A DNA stretch of 50,000 nucleotides from Symbiodinium natans (Eukaryota > Sar > Dinophyceae > Suessiales > Symbiodiniaceae): assembly GCA_905221605.1 (NCBI GenBank), contig CAJNDS010002340.1:248783-298782 (forward strand), given 5' to 3'. A model generated the notes under the pieces. The model was given only the letters and a program-made list of their open reading frames with translations. It ran no database searches and had not been told where the DNA came from. Position numbers and translations under genes: made by a program. Position 1 is the first letter of the stretch; each line of letters begins with the position of its first letter. Below are positions 30,377 to 38,793 of this stretch, piece by piece.

Positions 30377-32011
30377 CTACACTACTGCCTTTGCTATTCC
30401 GCTTCTACCGGAAACTAGCTCAAAGCTCATTCGGCGCAGATGTTGCTCGGCAGACTCAGTGCTTAAGGACTTGGTGAGCAAGTCCGCGGTATTGATTTTA
30501 GTATCGAACTGTCCGTTCGCAAGCTTCTCTTGGATCCATAGGTATCGTGTTTGCACGTGTCTGGATTTTCCCAGACCAAGACGACTGCATGTCCCCAGCG
30601 CAGCAGCGCTGTCGGTATGCACCTGTAACTTCGTTTCTATCCCCCATCCACGAAGAAGCTCTTGCGTGGCCATTCCGCTGGCTACACCCTTGACCAGTGC
30701 GTAGTATTCGGCCTCTCCCGAAGATAGCGACACTGTACTCTGGAGGTTGCTTGAATGTCGCACTTCGTGGCGTCCATAGTAACACACTAGTCCGGTGGTG
30801 CTCTTCCGTGTCTGGAGGCATCCGGCGGAGTCACTGTCTGCATGGATCGTGACTATCGAACTAAACCTTTGTGGTGCGAACCTTTGCACCAGTCGCATTG
30901 CACCTTTCAAATACCGAGCAAGTCTCTTGAGGTCAGCAAAGTCCGCTTCAGTCGGGCCTTGCATTCTCCTCGCAAGACATTTGACCGATTCCGACAGGTC
31001 TGGCCTGTCTTGAGCCAGGAACGCTGCTCGCATAACCAGCGAGCGGTATTGGCTAACACGCTCTGGCTCCACGGTCGGGAGCTGAAGTCTCTTCTCCAAA
31101 TCTTCAGCTTTCATCTTCTCGTTTGGGCTCTTTACTGGCTTGCATGTTTCCATGTGTAGATCTTTCAGGATGATTTCGGCGTGCCTTGGATCAGGCTCAT
31201 AGGAGATTACTCCTGACCTCTCGTCGAAGCGCACGAGACGGTTCAGGACGCAGAACTCCTGTTTCTTTTCTCCTGGTCCAATGCTGCCATCAACCCTTAG
31301 GTCGTATTTCTTCCTTAAGACCTTTTCCACATGTGCTTGACCATCGTCATCGGCGAGAATCAGAAAGTCGTCGCCGTGAACCAAAAGTCTTGTCTCTGTT
31401 GCGCTATTGTAGAAGATAGCTGGCCAAGCGGGACATCTAACGAATCCGGCTTCCAGTAACGCGGCGGTGTAGTCGGCTTGCCATATTGCCGCAGCGTCCC
31501 TGGTGCCATACATGGATCGTAGCAACTTGCCCACCATGCCTGGCTCCTGATCTCCTTCAGGCAACGTGACGTATATATCCCTTTGGGCCTTCCCATAGAA
31601 GTGGGCCCTGGATATATCCAGCAAGCGTAGCTTCAAAGGTTTTCGTCCCTTCTTTGACGTTTTCAGCGTCACCATAAGAGACAGCAACAGCTTGATTGCT
31701 TCCAACGGGGGCATTGCACTAAAGCTCGCATGTTCCGGGATGAACTCGGCGTTCTTTGCACGCTTGACTTCCCTGCAAACAATTCTCGAGCGATAGTTGG
31801 GCCGCTCGTTGTCTCCTTTGTTGCGGTCTACCCACTTCATGGTGATTGGAACCTTTCCAGCTGCCCTTGCTTGCTCTTCGGGAACTTTCTCGTAGAGGTT
31901 TTGTTTCCACACCCATTCGAGTTCCTCTCGGCGTGCAGCAGCCACTTTATCCAGGTCCAGTTCTGCTCCAGTGTTGGAGTCTATTACGGGTCCTTGGATT
32001 TGGTGGCCCAC
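30377..32011 (-). CDS. pol: Pol segment: reverse transcriptase and RNase H
   Basis: 544 codons, ending 45 bp before the polypurine tract. It makes the DNA copy of element RNA and degrades the RNA strand. Residues about 25-290 are a copia-type reverse transcriptase: LLDISRAHFYG carries the first catalytic Asp (D132), and VHGDDFLI supplies the paired Asp (D214, D215). Residues about 385-515 are RNase H, with acidic residues in HADSDSAG (D392), SSGEAEYYAL (E433) and HTDSAAA (D467), then RHVQTRYLWIQ and INTADLLTKSL, typical of copia. The nominal first codon is GTG and the same frame reads on upstream (NQFPDVGHQ), so this is a continuation of the polyprotein in the +1 frame relative to integrase and not a separate gene. 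No stop codon interrupts the domains. Confidence 0.93.
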   Translation of the reverse strand: MGHQIQGPVIDSNTGAELDLDKVAAARREELEWVWKQNLYEKVPEEQARAAGKVPITMKWVDRNKGDNERPNYRSRIVCREVKRAKNAEFIPEHASFSAMPPLEAIKLLLSLMVTLKTSKKGRKPLKLRLLDISRAHFYGKAQRDIYVTLPEGDQEPGMVGKLLRSMYGTRDAAAIWQADYTAALLEAGFVRCPAWPAIFYNSATETRLLVHGDDFLILADDDGQAHVEKVLRKKYDLRVDGSIGPGEKKQEFCVLNRLVRFDERSGVISYEPDPRHAEIILKDLHMETCKPVKSPNEKMKAEDLEKRLQLPTVEPERVSQYRSLVMRAAFLAQDRPDLSESVKCLARRMQGPTEADFADLKRLARYLKGAMRLVQRFAPQRFSSIVTIHADSDSAGCLQTRKSTTGLVCYYGRHEVRHSSNLQSTVSLSSGEAEYYALVKGVASGMATQELLRGWGIETKLQVHTDSAAALGTCSRLGLGKSRHVQTRYLWIQEKLANGQFDTKINTADLLTKSLSTESAEQHLRRMSFELVSGRSGIAKAVV

Positions 32012-34499
32012 GTCGGGAAACTGGTTGTAGATTGTAGATCTCCTCTTCTTCGTCGATCACGGGTGGAGAGTCTGGAACAGGTCCAGCCTCCATCGCATTT
32101 AACGCTTCTGAGAACTCACCATCCTCCACCAGCTGTTGGCGGAACGCCGTCAGGATTCCTTTTACCAACTTGGGTGGATACTTCTGTGCTGCGCGCGCTC
32201 GACCATTGATAAGGCGTACGTGGCGGTGCCACACCTTGCCTTCGGTGTTCGAACACGCTCCTTGAAGCACATCGGCAACGCATCGCGAGTTTGTCAACCA
32301 TCGCGTCTCTTTCTTCACCAAGCCTTTGCCCTGGGCATCTTCCGACTCCATGCCCCAACGGCACATTGGCCCGGTGACCTCGTACACGCGAGGGTCGGCT
32401 CGCAACGCTTTCACTTCCGGTTCTTCCCAGCTCCGTGCACCTTTTGGGTGCTCGTGTAGGAAATACCTTCCGGCTTCCATTTGCTTCCAGTATGCCTGAA
32501 CGGCTGTTCGCAAATGTTTCTTTCCTTCTGCCAGTCGTTTGCGTCTCACTTCGACAGGCACTTTTGCATTTGCGTCAACCAAGTTTTGCAGGACAGAGAA
32601 CGGCCCACATGGGGGCGATCCTCCCAAGAACTTTGGCTCTTGCTCGTCCAGTAGCACGAACAGCTCGCGCACGTGCGAGTCTTTGCTTAGATCCCAGTAG
32701 TCTCCATCTGGTCGTTGGGTTTCCAGGTCAATGGAAAATCCAGGCCTCATTCCAACGACATGTGCTTGCGCCGCTACTCGCGGCGGGGAGAAAATCTCAG
32801 AGATCGTGCCCTTCGCTCGTGCGTCCCTCAGGACAGCGCACAAGCACTCAGTAAGTTGACCCAGCTCGATTTCTCCGTCCCCGTTGCCTCCAGCTGAACC
32901 AGCTGATGGATCCACGGGCTGTCGTTCGGGCTGAGGGTCACGGCTTCCTGCAGAAGGAAGCGGTCCCATTTCGACGACTGCTCCAGAGTCATCTTCAGGC
33001 TTTCCTTTCGCACTCTCAGCCTGCATCCTCTGATGCAGCTCTTCGAGGTCTTCGTCAGGGACTCTCTTGTTTCCCTTTCGTTCTTGCCTCCTTTTCTTTT
33101 CACTTGATCCTCCTCGAGCTTCTTCCCGCTCTCTCAGATCTTTGGCCACATTTCGTTCTAGCGGTTCTCCGGCTGCTTCTCCCGCAGCCATTTCGGCATC
33201 AGGCTCTGGTGCGCCTACCAACACCGGTGCGTTAGCAGCTACCACAGCCTCGGGTGCCCCTCCTCCGGGCTTTGGTCTTCGCCCAGCATTCAACCGATCT
33301 CGGACAGCTTCAATGCGTGCCCTTCCTTCTTCAGTCTTCTGAAGCTCGGACTGAATCCGCAATCTACACTCATGATTGTGCGACCTATGTGGTAGGTCAC
33401 ACATCTGAGCATCGCACCCTGGGCATAACGGTGTGAACCCATGCTTTTCAAGATCAGATTTCAGCACGTACAGATTCCTTGGAATCACTTCTTCCTGTGG
33501 CAGTCGCCTCGGCTGTGCCACGACGGCCGGCAGCTCAACCCTCAGTTGGCCCGGCTCCCGCGCTTGGAGTCTCCAGGGAACACCCCGAAGTTCACTCCAG
33601 TTTTCGTACTTGTACTGATCTGCAGGAGGACGTCTCGTCACAGACGCTCCTTTCACCACACCTCTGGCTGTCATGATGAACACGTCGTTGTTCACCCCGA
33701 CGCCTACAAACATGCCCATACTGACCCTTGGTTCTAGGTCATGCTTTCTACCATCTCGCGGTTGTCTTGGTCGGAACAATACATGTTCCCCGAAACTCAC
33801 CAGTGGCGTGCGCCACTTTCTACCGAACGTCCTTTCGTAAGGAGTTCGCCCATCCGCTCCAACGCGGAACCGCGATATTAGATAGGCTGCATGGCGTGGA
33901 AGCCAATGCATACAAGGGTGCGTCGGCTCGATGTTGAATCCAAGCCGCTCTTGCAAGTCCGACAGGATTGCTCGGATCTGTCGCTTCATTTCTCTCACTG
34001 CGACTTCAATGTAGCCATTCGACTGGTGGTCCTCCACTGGGACCTCCACGAGGTGGATCTTCAGGTTCATTTCCTCCTTCACTTTTCGCTTGAGCGCGAG
34101 GATCCCGTTCTCGTTGTCGCTCTTTAAACAGAGCTCCTTAAATCCTGTTTCAGCCAAGCAGCGTTTTAACCACTCTACTGCAAACAGGTCAGTTCCTTTT
34201 GCTGGAACGACGCTAGACCAGTACCTACCAGTCTTGTGACACTTAACTACCAAACACGGTAAAACCCCTTCACTCTCGCTCTTTTCTTGGCCAGAGTTCA
34301 GGTAAAAGTAGTCTAGTGAAACGTAAGGCAACCTACCCTCATCAGCATCGGCAGGTTCCCCTGTTGCGTGGCGTGGTGCCGTGACTCGAGCACGGCAGCA
34401 GTGGATGCACCATGAGCGGTGCACGCTGTGGCCCGTGGCCCTGTGCTGGTCGATCTCCTCCTGGCTCGGGTCGGCAGGAGATCGCTTCACGATCGCCAT
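31947..34499 (-). CDS. pol: Pol segment: integrase with methyltransferase-like domain
   Basis: 850 codons from an ATG, though the frame is also open upstream. Residues 19-34 form the zinc-binding HHCC-like head (H19, H24, C31, C34). The catalytic core follows: D63 in SLDYFYL, D128 in LKSDNE and E165 in NGYIEVAVRE (36 residues between the last two), the DDE triad that joins element ends to target DNA. Residues 359-378 hold a second Cys/His cluster (CPGC, C367, then HRSHNHEC). 380-550 is a charged, probably disordered linker. Residues about 560-690 resemble a cytosine-5 methyltransferase (annotated separately). The frame leaves the conserved polyprotein near codon 825 (about 32022), where RT continues in +1; codons after that are out-of-frame tail. 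Confidence 0.92.
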   Translation of the reverse strand: MAIVKRSPADPSQEEIDQHRATGHSVHRSWCIHCCRARVTAPRHATGEPADADEGRLPYVSLDYFYLNSGQEKSESEGVLPCLVVKCHKTGRYWSSVVPAKGTDLFAVEWLKRCLAETGFKELCLKSDNENGILALKRKVKEEMNLKIHLVEVPVEDHQSNGYIEVAVREMKRQIRAILSDLQERLGFNIEPTHPCMHWLPRHAAYLISRFRVGADGRTPYERTFGRKWRTPLVSFGEHVLFRPRQPRDGRKHDLEPRVSMGMFVGVGVNNDVFIMTARGVVKGASVTRRPPADQYKYENWSELRGVPWRLQAREPGQLRVELPAVVAQPRRLPQEEVIPRNLYVLKSDLEKHGFTPLCPGCDAQMCDLPHRSHNHECRLRIQSELQKTEEGRARIEAVRDRLNAGRRPKPGGGAPEAVVAANAPVLVGAPEPDAEMAAGEAAGEPLERNVAKDLREREEARGGSSEKKRRQERKGNKRVPDEDLEELHQRMQAESAKGKPEDDSGAVVEMGPLPSAGSRDPQPERQPVDPSAGSAGGNGDGEIELGQLTECLCAVLRDARAKGTISEIFSPPRVAAQAHVVGMRPGFSIDLETQRPDGDYWDLSKDSHVRELFVLLDEQEPKFLGGSPPCGPFSVLQNLVDANAKVPVEVRRKRLAEGKKHLRTAVQAYWKQMEAGRYFLHEHPKGARSWEEPEVKALRADPRVYEVTGPMCRWGMESEDAQGKGLVKKETRWLTNSRCVADVLQGACSNTEGKVWHRHVRLINGRARAAQKYPPKLVKGILTAFRQQLVEDGEFSEALNAMEAGPVPDSPPVIDEEEEIYNLQPVSRRGPPNPRTRNRLQHWSRTGPG
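32132..32822 (-). other. Cytosine-methyltransferase-like domain inside pol
   Basis: Residues about 560-790 of the integrase segment. GGSPPCGPFS (C631) matches motif IV of C5 DNA methyltransferases (PPCxxFS), whose Cys attacks the base. FLHEHP (E683) sits where the ENV-type motif VI Glu is expected. SEIFSPPRVAAQAH lies at the place of motif I, but the glycine-rich SAM loop is not conserved, so activity is uncertain. The tail, residues 713-760 (C.WGME, TRWLTNS, WHRHV), is shared with a relic at 16.5 kb. DNA methyltransferases captured by retrotransposons are reported from dinoflagellates; whether this is the same lineage is my inference. Confidence 0.65.
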
Positions 34500-34576
34500 C
34501 CTCGCTTCTTCGCCTGCTTCTCCATCTCCAGCGGCTTCGTCGCCGCCGGCCGCTCCCGCAAGAGCCTCTGCAGGTC

Positions 34577-35190
34577 TTACGCCTCTGGCTGCCCCTGAAA
34601 AGGAGCACTTTCTTCTTTCTCTTCGGCTTCACCTGTTGCGTTCAGCTCGGGCGCGTTGGTCTGGCGTGGCCGGACCCAAAAGTCCATCATGTAGATGCCG
34701 TTCTCCACATGCACTGGCGTGAGCTGCGCTCCGTGGCGTCTAACCAGCCCAGCCATGAACTTTTCGTACTCCTTGGCAGCCTCGCTGCCCAGCGGGATAA
34801 GGCGCCCGCCGCGCCTCGACAACGCCAGGTGGTGACCCATGGCCACTTTGCTCCCCGACGCCAATGGGCGGTGAACATTGGTAACTCTCCCGGCTACCCC
34901 TTTCGGGTTTCCGCGGGAGTCTGTGCCCTGAATGCACAGGCCACCTTCGTCTTGCATCACTTCGGCACTTGCCGTCTTGTAGGTCGTGCCGCTCGTGGGT
35001 CCGAGGTCGTAACCCATGCCCTTGAGCACTTCGGCAAGTTCGGTCGGGATCGCCGTGGCGGCGGCTCCCGTGTCCAGATTCAACCTGATGCGCTTCCACC
35101 CATCCACATCCTCGACCACTCCAGCCGAATCGGCCAAAGTGCCAAAGGAGTTGACAGGAACTGCTCCTGCATCGGGTGGTCCTCGTGGCC
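34577..35190 (-). CDS. pol: Pol segment: aspartic protease
   Basis: About 200 codons in the same frame as Gag. It cleaves the polyprotein into mature parts. Counting from the TTG at 35137, LNLDTGAAATAIP contains the catalytic Asp-Thr-Gly-Ala of retropepsins (D22-A25), preceded by a conserved-looking RGPPDAGAVPVNSFG lead. There is no ATG, so the segment depends on reading through from the upstream frame (transition near 35190). It ends at TAA (34577-34579), and a one-base backward shift just before that stop leads directly into the integrase frame. Retropepsins act as dimers; the single DTG motif fits this. Confidence 0.8.
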
Positions 35191-36238
35191 ACTTTGGACC
35201 CTCTGTCGGGTGGAGGCTCGTTTTCGTCCTCCTCCTCGTCGTCGTCCTCCGGGTTTCCCTTGTCCCTCATCTCGCGCTTGCGCTTCCGGCGGCTCAAGTT
35301 CTTTCTCTGGTAGTACCCAGGCGGGCGCTTTCGAGGCTCCTTCGCCTTCCTTTCCGGGTTCGTTGCCAACAAGACCTCCTCGTCGTCCGGCTCCTGGCGT
35401 AGGTTCGCCCTCGCCCTCTTCGACAGCGGTGCGGCCTCAACAGCAGGCTCGTCGGCATCCTTGTCGCGCACTCGCTCGTCGACCGTGACGGTCTCGCCTT
35501 CGAAGCGGTCTGTCTTATCGATCTTGTGGCTGGACCCTTTTGAGTCGTACCGCCGGTGCCACTCTTGATCCTTCTCGATGCGGTCTGCGACGCGCTCTTT
35601 CAAGCCTTCTCGGCGATTCAGCAACGCTCTTCGGCGTCCCTTCTCGTTCTTCCAGGCTTGGTGGTGCGGCACTCCGGCCGCCCTGTCGGCAAAATACCGA
35701 CTGTCGTGAAACGACTGGTCGTCGATATTTTCGCGCGTGATCACGATACTCTGCCGTGGCCGGTCGCGCTGCAGAGCTCGCCTTTGCTCTTCCATTTTCC
35801 TCTGCTCCTCTGGGTCTTCTTCCGAGGCGATATTCTGCCTCAAGGTCTCGGCCAAGGAACTTTTGAGCATCGCAAGCGACCCCGCTGTGAATCCGCTGCT
35901 TCGCCGCGGTCCTTCCGCTTTCGGCGTACTCTTTGCTGCGGGCTTAGGTGGCGGACCCTGGGGCTCGCTGGGCCTCCGAAGGTCTTTCCTCGGCGCTAGC
36001 GTCCTCTTCGACGACGTGACCTTTGGAGTGCCTCCAGGCGAACCGCCCGGAGCACGACTCCTTGTCTCTGCCTCTTCGTTTCCTTTCTTCGCCTTCTTGT
36101 CCGTCTTCTCTTTCTTCTCATTCTTCTCTTTCCTTCGCTCTTCCAGCCGGCGCTTTGCTCTTCCAACGGCTTCTTCCGCGCTGCCGAACGACCACGCGTC
36201 CGCCTCTCCGAACACGTGTCGCAATCGGTGCCTTGCGC
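35190..36238 (-). CDS. Charged linker segment between Gag and protease
   Basis: About 350 codons, in the -1 frame relative to Gag (the open frame formally spans 34740-36332, with no ATG at its start). It begins around RHVFGEADAWSFGSAEEAVG, which continues the Gag text, and runs to DRGSK, where the protease frame takes over. It is rich in Lys, Arg and Glu, with coiled-coil-like stretches (RRLEERRKEKNEKKEKTDKK), a GFTAGSLAMLKSSLAETLRQ helix and an acidic run (EDDDEEEDENE) near the end. I recognise no enzyme domain. Standard copia elements lack such a large insert here. It may act in RNA binding or nuclear import, but that is inference. Confidence 0.6.
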
Positions 36239-38428
36239 CTTCAAAGCAGCGTCTCCAATCGAGCCTCTGGGCAGGGCCTTTCTCATCTCCTTCTTGTGCT
36301 CGATCCTTTCTGAGAAACGCATGCTGCTCCACTTCTCCTTGGGCAGGAGCGCGAAGCCTTTGGACGACGTCGCGGGCGCCTTAGGCTCGTCTTCGGACGA
36401 CTCGTCCCCGCTCGGGCGCGTAAGCTCTCGCTTCGGCACCTTCGGCATCGCCTTCACCTTCACTTCAGACTTAGGCATGTGCTTGAACAACGGTCCCGCT
36501 TTCGGTGCCTTTGGCCTAGGCATTTGTTTCTGCTTTGGTCTCGATGGCGCTGGCTGCTTCGGGTCGGCGACCATCGGCATATCTAGCGCAGGCTTTGTGG
36601 TCACAGGTGGCTTAGGTGGAGCGGCACGTGGCGTGGCGGGCGCGGGTGTTGAAGTCGCGCTGGCTCCTGAACCCAAGGAAGCAAGCTGAGCCGCCTGCTG
36701 CTCTATGATCGCCCCAAGGGCCAAGTTGACACGCAGCAAGCGCGCCATTCCGGTCTCTTCCGTTTCTTGCGAGGACCCCGCACCGGAAGGGAGTATGCCC
36801 ATACTTCTCAGGGCCTCCACAACGCTCGGATCCACCGCCAGCGAACCGCCGGCGGGATCCACTCCCTCTTTCTTTCTCTCCGGCTCTTTCTTCTTCTGCG
36901 TTCCTCTCGCAAGAGCCGCGCGGGTACGCTCGCCGGTCCGACTGGGCGTTGGCTCGCTGACCGGTACTTCTTCGTCTTCCTCCGCGGTCTCCTCTTCTTC
37001 CGTCTCTTCCACGGCCTCTTCTTCTTTCAACTCTTTCGCCATGGGTGCAGCTACGTGGAGCGCACCTAAGGCTAGGTAGTTACTTTCGTTTGAGCCCGCG
37101 GCTTCGTTCCAGTCGCCGTCGTCCCAACCTAACGCTTCCCAGTCACCGCCGTCCCATTCTGCGGCCTCCTCTCCTTCGGGTTCCCTTTGCTCCTCCACGT
37201 TTCCTACCGCCTTCGGCTTTCCACCTTTTCCTCCTCTTCCTTTGCCACCTTTGCCTTTGCCTTTGCCGCTTTTTCCTCCTTTGTCGCCTTTTCCTTTGGG
37301 CTTCTTGTCCTTTCCTCCTTTGCTCGAGGGCGTGCCTTTGCTGGTGTTGTTGTTGTTGGTCTTGGCGCTCTTTCCGGCTTGACCACCGCCAGGCGCCCAA
37401 CACTCCGACTTGATGTGTCCCGGCTTGCCGCAGTTGTGGCACTTGATCGCTCGTCGATCTGCGCCTTTTCCTTTTCCTTTGCCTCCACCTCCGAACGCGC
37501 CAATGTCCATCGGCGTTGGTCCTTGCTCGTTCGACGAGCTTCCAGGCTTCAACTTCAGACCGATCCTCGTCTCGAGGTACGACGAGAGTTCCTTCCGGCC
37601 CTCATCGTAGTCTGCGAAGCGTGCCTGGTTGAGTTGGAGGTGGCGCTCGACCTCCGCCGGACAGATGGACTCCAGGATAGCAACCCGGATGTCTTCATCT
37701 AACGTCGGCCTCGAGCCATCCGGCTTCCGCCGGTTCTCGTACTGCCTTACTTGCTCTTCCCACGATTCTACCGCGGCCGAAAGCTCTTCGATCTTGTTTA
37801 CCCGGCTCGGGTTCAGCACGCTCCGAAGCAAGGCTCTTCTACGCCCTCCGGTGGAAGGGTCGTATCTTTTGCACAAGCGCCTCCACGCTTCGAGTCCGTT
37901 GCCTTTCCCGGCCGCACGGATAATCGTGAACGCTTCCTTTTCACAAAGCGTCTGGAGCACTGCATACAGCTGCTGGCTTTTCCCTTCAAGCTCAGGTACT
38001 TCGTGCTGCGAAGGGTTCACACTCCCAAACGCAGCCGCAACGGATGCGCCGCTAATCGGGTCTGTTTCTTCTTCTGCCCACGTCATGGGGTCTTCAAGAT
38101 CTTCGTGGACCGACTGGACGAAAGCCTCCAATCGAATCTTCCACTGAAGAAAGTCTGCTGTTCCATCGTAGCTGTGTGGCTTCGCCAAACCTCGGTTGTC
38201 TACAAGAGTCACCTTCTTCGGATCTCTTCTCGCGCTATCCAAGATGGCTTTCTGCGTCTCGACCATCTGCTCCATAGTGGCTTGGAGCGTCGGTGCAATG
38301 GCACCCTGCTGGACTTGCGCCAGTCTAGTGTTCAGGTCTTCTTCTCGACGCCTGCTCTCTTGGAGCTCCGTCTGCAACACCGCCAGCTGTTGCGCCAGCT
38401 GGTCGAACCTTTGTTCTACCGAGGCCAT
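35996..38428 (-). CDS. gag: Gag polyprotein with zinc knuckle
   Basis: 810 codons from ATG at 38428; Gag forms the particle and packages element RNA. Residues 1-40 are a heptad-rich coiled coil. 75-290 resemble the copia Gag core (SYDGTADFLQWKIRLEAFV, then LYAVLQTLC and LEAWRRLCKRYDP). Residues 330-343 are a CCHC knuckle, CHNCGKPGHIKSEC. A very basic Gly-Lys tract (370-405), an acidic stretch (465-490) and a Pro-rich region (590-645) follow. The conserved text leaves this frame near codon 731 (about 36238) and continues in -1; the remaining Arg-rich codons to 35996 look out of frame. Long antisense frames over this gene are shadows. Confidence 0.9.
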   Translation of the reverse strand: MASVEQRFDQLAQQLAVLQTELQESRRREEDLNTRLAQVQQGAIAPTLQATMEQMVETQKAILDSARRDPKKVTLVDNRGLAKPHSYDGTADFLQWKIRLEAFVQSVHEDLEDPMTWAEEETDPISGASVAAAFGSVNPSQHEVPELEGKSQQLYAVLQTLCEKEAFTIIRAAGKGNGLEAWRRLCKRYDPSTGGRRRALLRSVLNPSRVNKIEELSAAVESWEEQVRQYENRRKPDGSRPTLDEDIRVAILESICPAEVERHLQLNQARFADYDEGRKELSSYLETRIGLKLKPGSSSNEQGPTPMDIGAFGGGGKGKGKGADRRAIKCHNCGKPGHIKSECWAPGGGQAGKSAKTNNNNTSKGTPSSKGGKDKKPKGKGDKGGKSGKGKGKGGKGRGGKGGKPKAVGNVEEQREPEGEEAAEWDGGDWEALGWDDGDWNEAAGSNESNYLALGALHVAAPMAKELKEEEAVEETEEEETAEEDEEVPVSEPTPSRTGERTRAALARGTQKKKEPERKKEGVDPAGGSLAVDPSVVEALRSMGILPSGAGSSQETEETGMARLLRVNLALGAIIEQQAAQLASLGSGASATSTPAPATPRAAPPKPPVTTKPALDMPMVADPKQPAPSRPKQKQMPRPKAPKAGPLFKHMPKSEVKVKAMPKVPKRELTRPSGDESSEDEPKAPATSSKGFALLPKEKWSSMRFSERIEHKKEMRKALPRGSIGDAALKAQGTDCDTCSERRTRGRSAARKKPLEEQSAGWKSEGKRRMRRKRRRTRRRRKETKRQRQGVVLRAVRLEALQRSRRRRGR

Positions 38429-38433
38429 CGCCT

Positions 38434-38658
38434 CTAGTTTCCTCGACGAACTAAGGCCCTCGCTCCTGGCTGAACCAGCCTAGAGCCGAGCAACCTTGCC
38501 CTAAAGGCCGGTGTAAGGTCCAGATCCCTTAGGAAATTCCCAAGGTGTCCCCACAACCTTTGGAGGTGGCGGAGTCGAAACAGTTTCCGCACTAGGCGTG
38601 CCCACAACAGCGTGACGTTGCGTCGTGCCCTTCTAGCACACAGTCGCAGTACAAACAT
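38434..38658 (-). other. Upstream open frame in the leader
   Basis: A 74-codon frame with a genuine ATG at 38658, the first ATG after the primer-binding site. It ends with TAG five bases before the gag ATG, in a different frame. The product would be Arg- and Leu-rich. It may dampen or time Gag translation, or be chance. No protein family is recognised. Confidence 0.35.
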
Positions 38659-38680
38659 TCACCGCTGGAACGCAACCGAG

Positions 38681-38693
38681 CGCTCCGCTACCA
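38681..38693 (-). promoter_or_regulatory. Primer-binding site
   Basis: TGGTAGCGGAGCG on the element strand, abutting the 5' LTR. TGG pairs with the CCA of a tRNA, and TGGTAGC is complementary to the 3' end of many initiator-Met tRNAs, the usual copia/Ty1 primer. The primer tRNA itself is not in the window. Confidence 0.8.
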
Positions 38694-38793
38694 TGATTTG
38701 ATATTAGCGACGCTCCTATTTTCCTTGAGCCAAAAGTAGCGTTAGTCGAGGTACATGTACTCATCCCTTTAGGAGAATACGTGTCCGGAATCA
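38694..38793 (-). repeat. 5' LTR
   Basis: Identical at all 100 positions to the 3' LTR. Its length leaves little room for a promoter. A TTTT run just before GGCTCAAG could serve as the TTTT-type core motif described for dinoflagellate promoters. Confidence 0.95.
38724..38735 (-). promoter_or_regulatory. Spliced-leader-like 12-mer in the 5' LTR
   Basis: TTTTGGCTCAAG, sense to gag, at LTR positions 59-70 and 31 bases before the primer-binding site. It equals the 3' part of the dinoflagellate spliced leader and ends in AG, as a trans-splice acceptor would. Bases upstream (CTAACGCTAC) only loosely follow the leader. Confidence 0.65.

Larger units (their letters stand above)
30225..38793 (-). mobile_element. 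Complete Ty1/copia-type LTR retrotransposon
   Basis: An 8,569-bp element on the minus strand. It has identical 100-bp LTRs beginning TG and ending CA with TGATT/AATCA inverted tips, a CCCCT target duplication, a primer-binding site, a polypurine tract and all pol domains in copia order: Gag, protease, integrase, reverse transcriptase, RNase H. Identical LTRs and an intact duplication imply a recent insertion. Two features depart from ordinary copia elements: a cytosine-methyltransferase-like domain between integrase and reverse transcriptase, and an extra charged segment between Gag and protease. The coding sequence alternates between two frames (Gag, linker, protease, integrase, RT), so either frameshifting or small indels are involved. 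The host site is a CCCTAAA-type array. Confidence 0.95.

Noticed and set aside
34412-35488. Long plus-strand open frames inside the retrotransposon (34412-35488, 37751-38437 and others)
   Set aside because: Antisense shadows of the GC-rich polyprotein; the minus strand holds the recognised domains.
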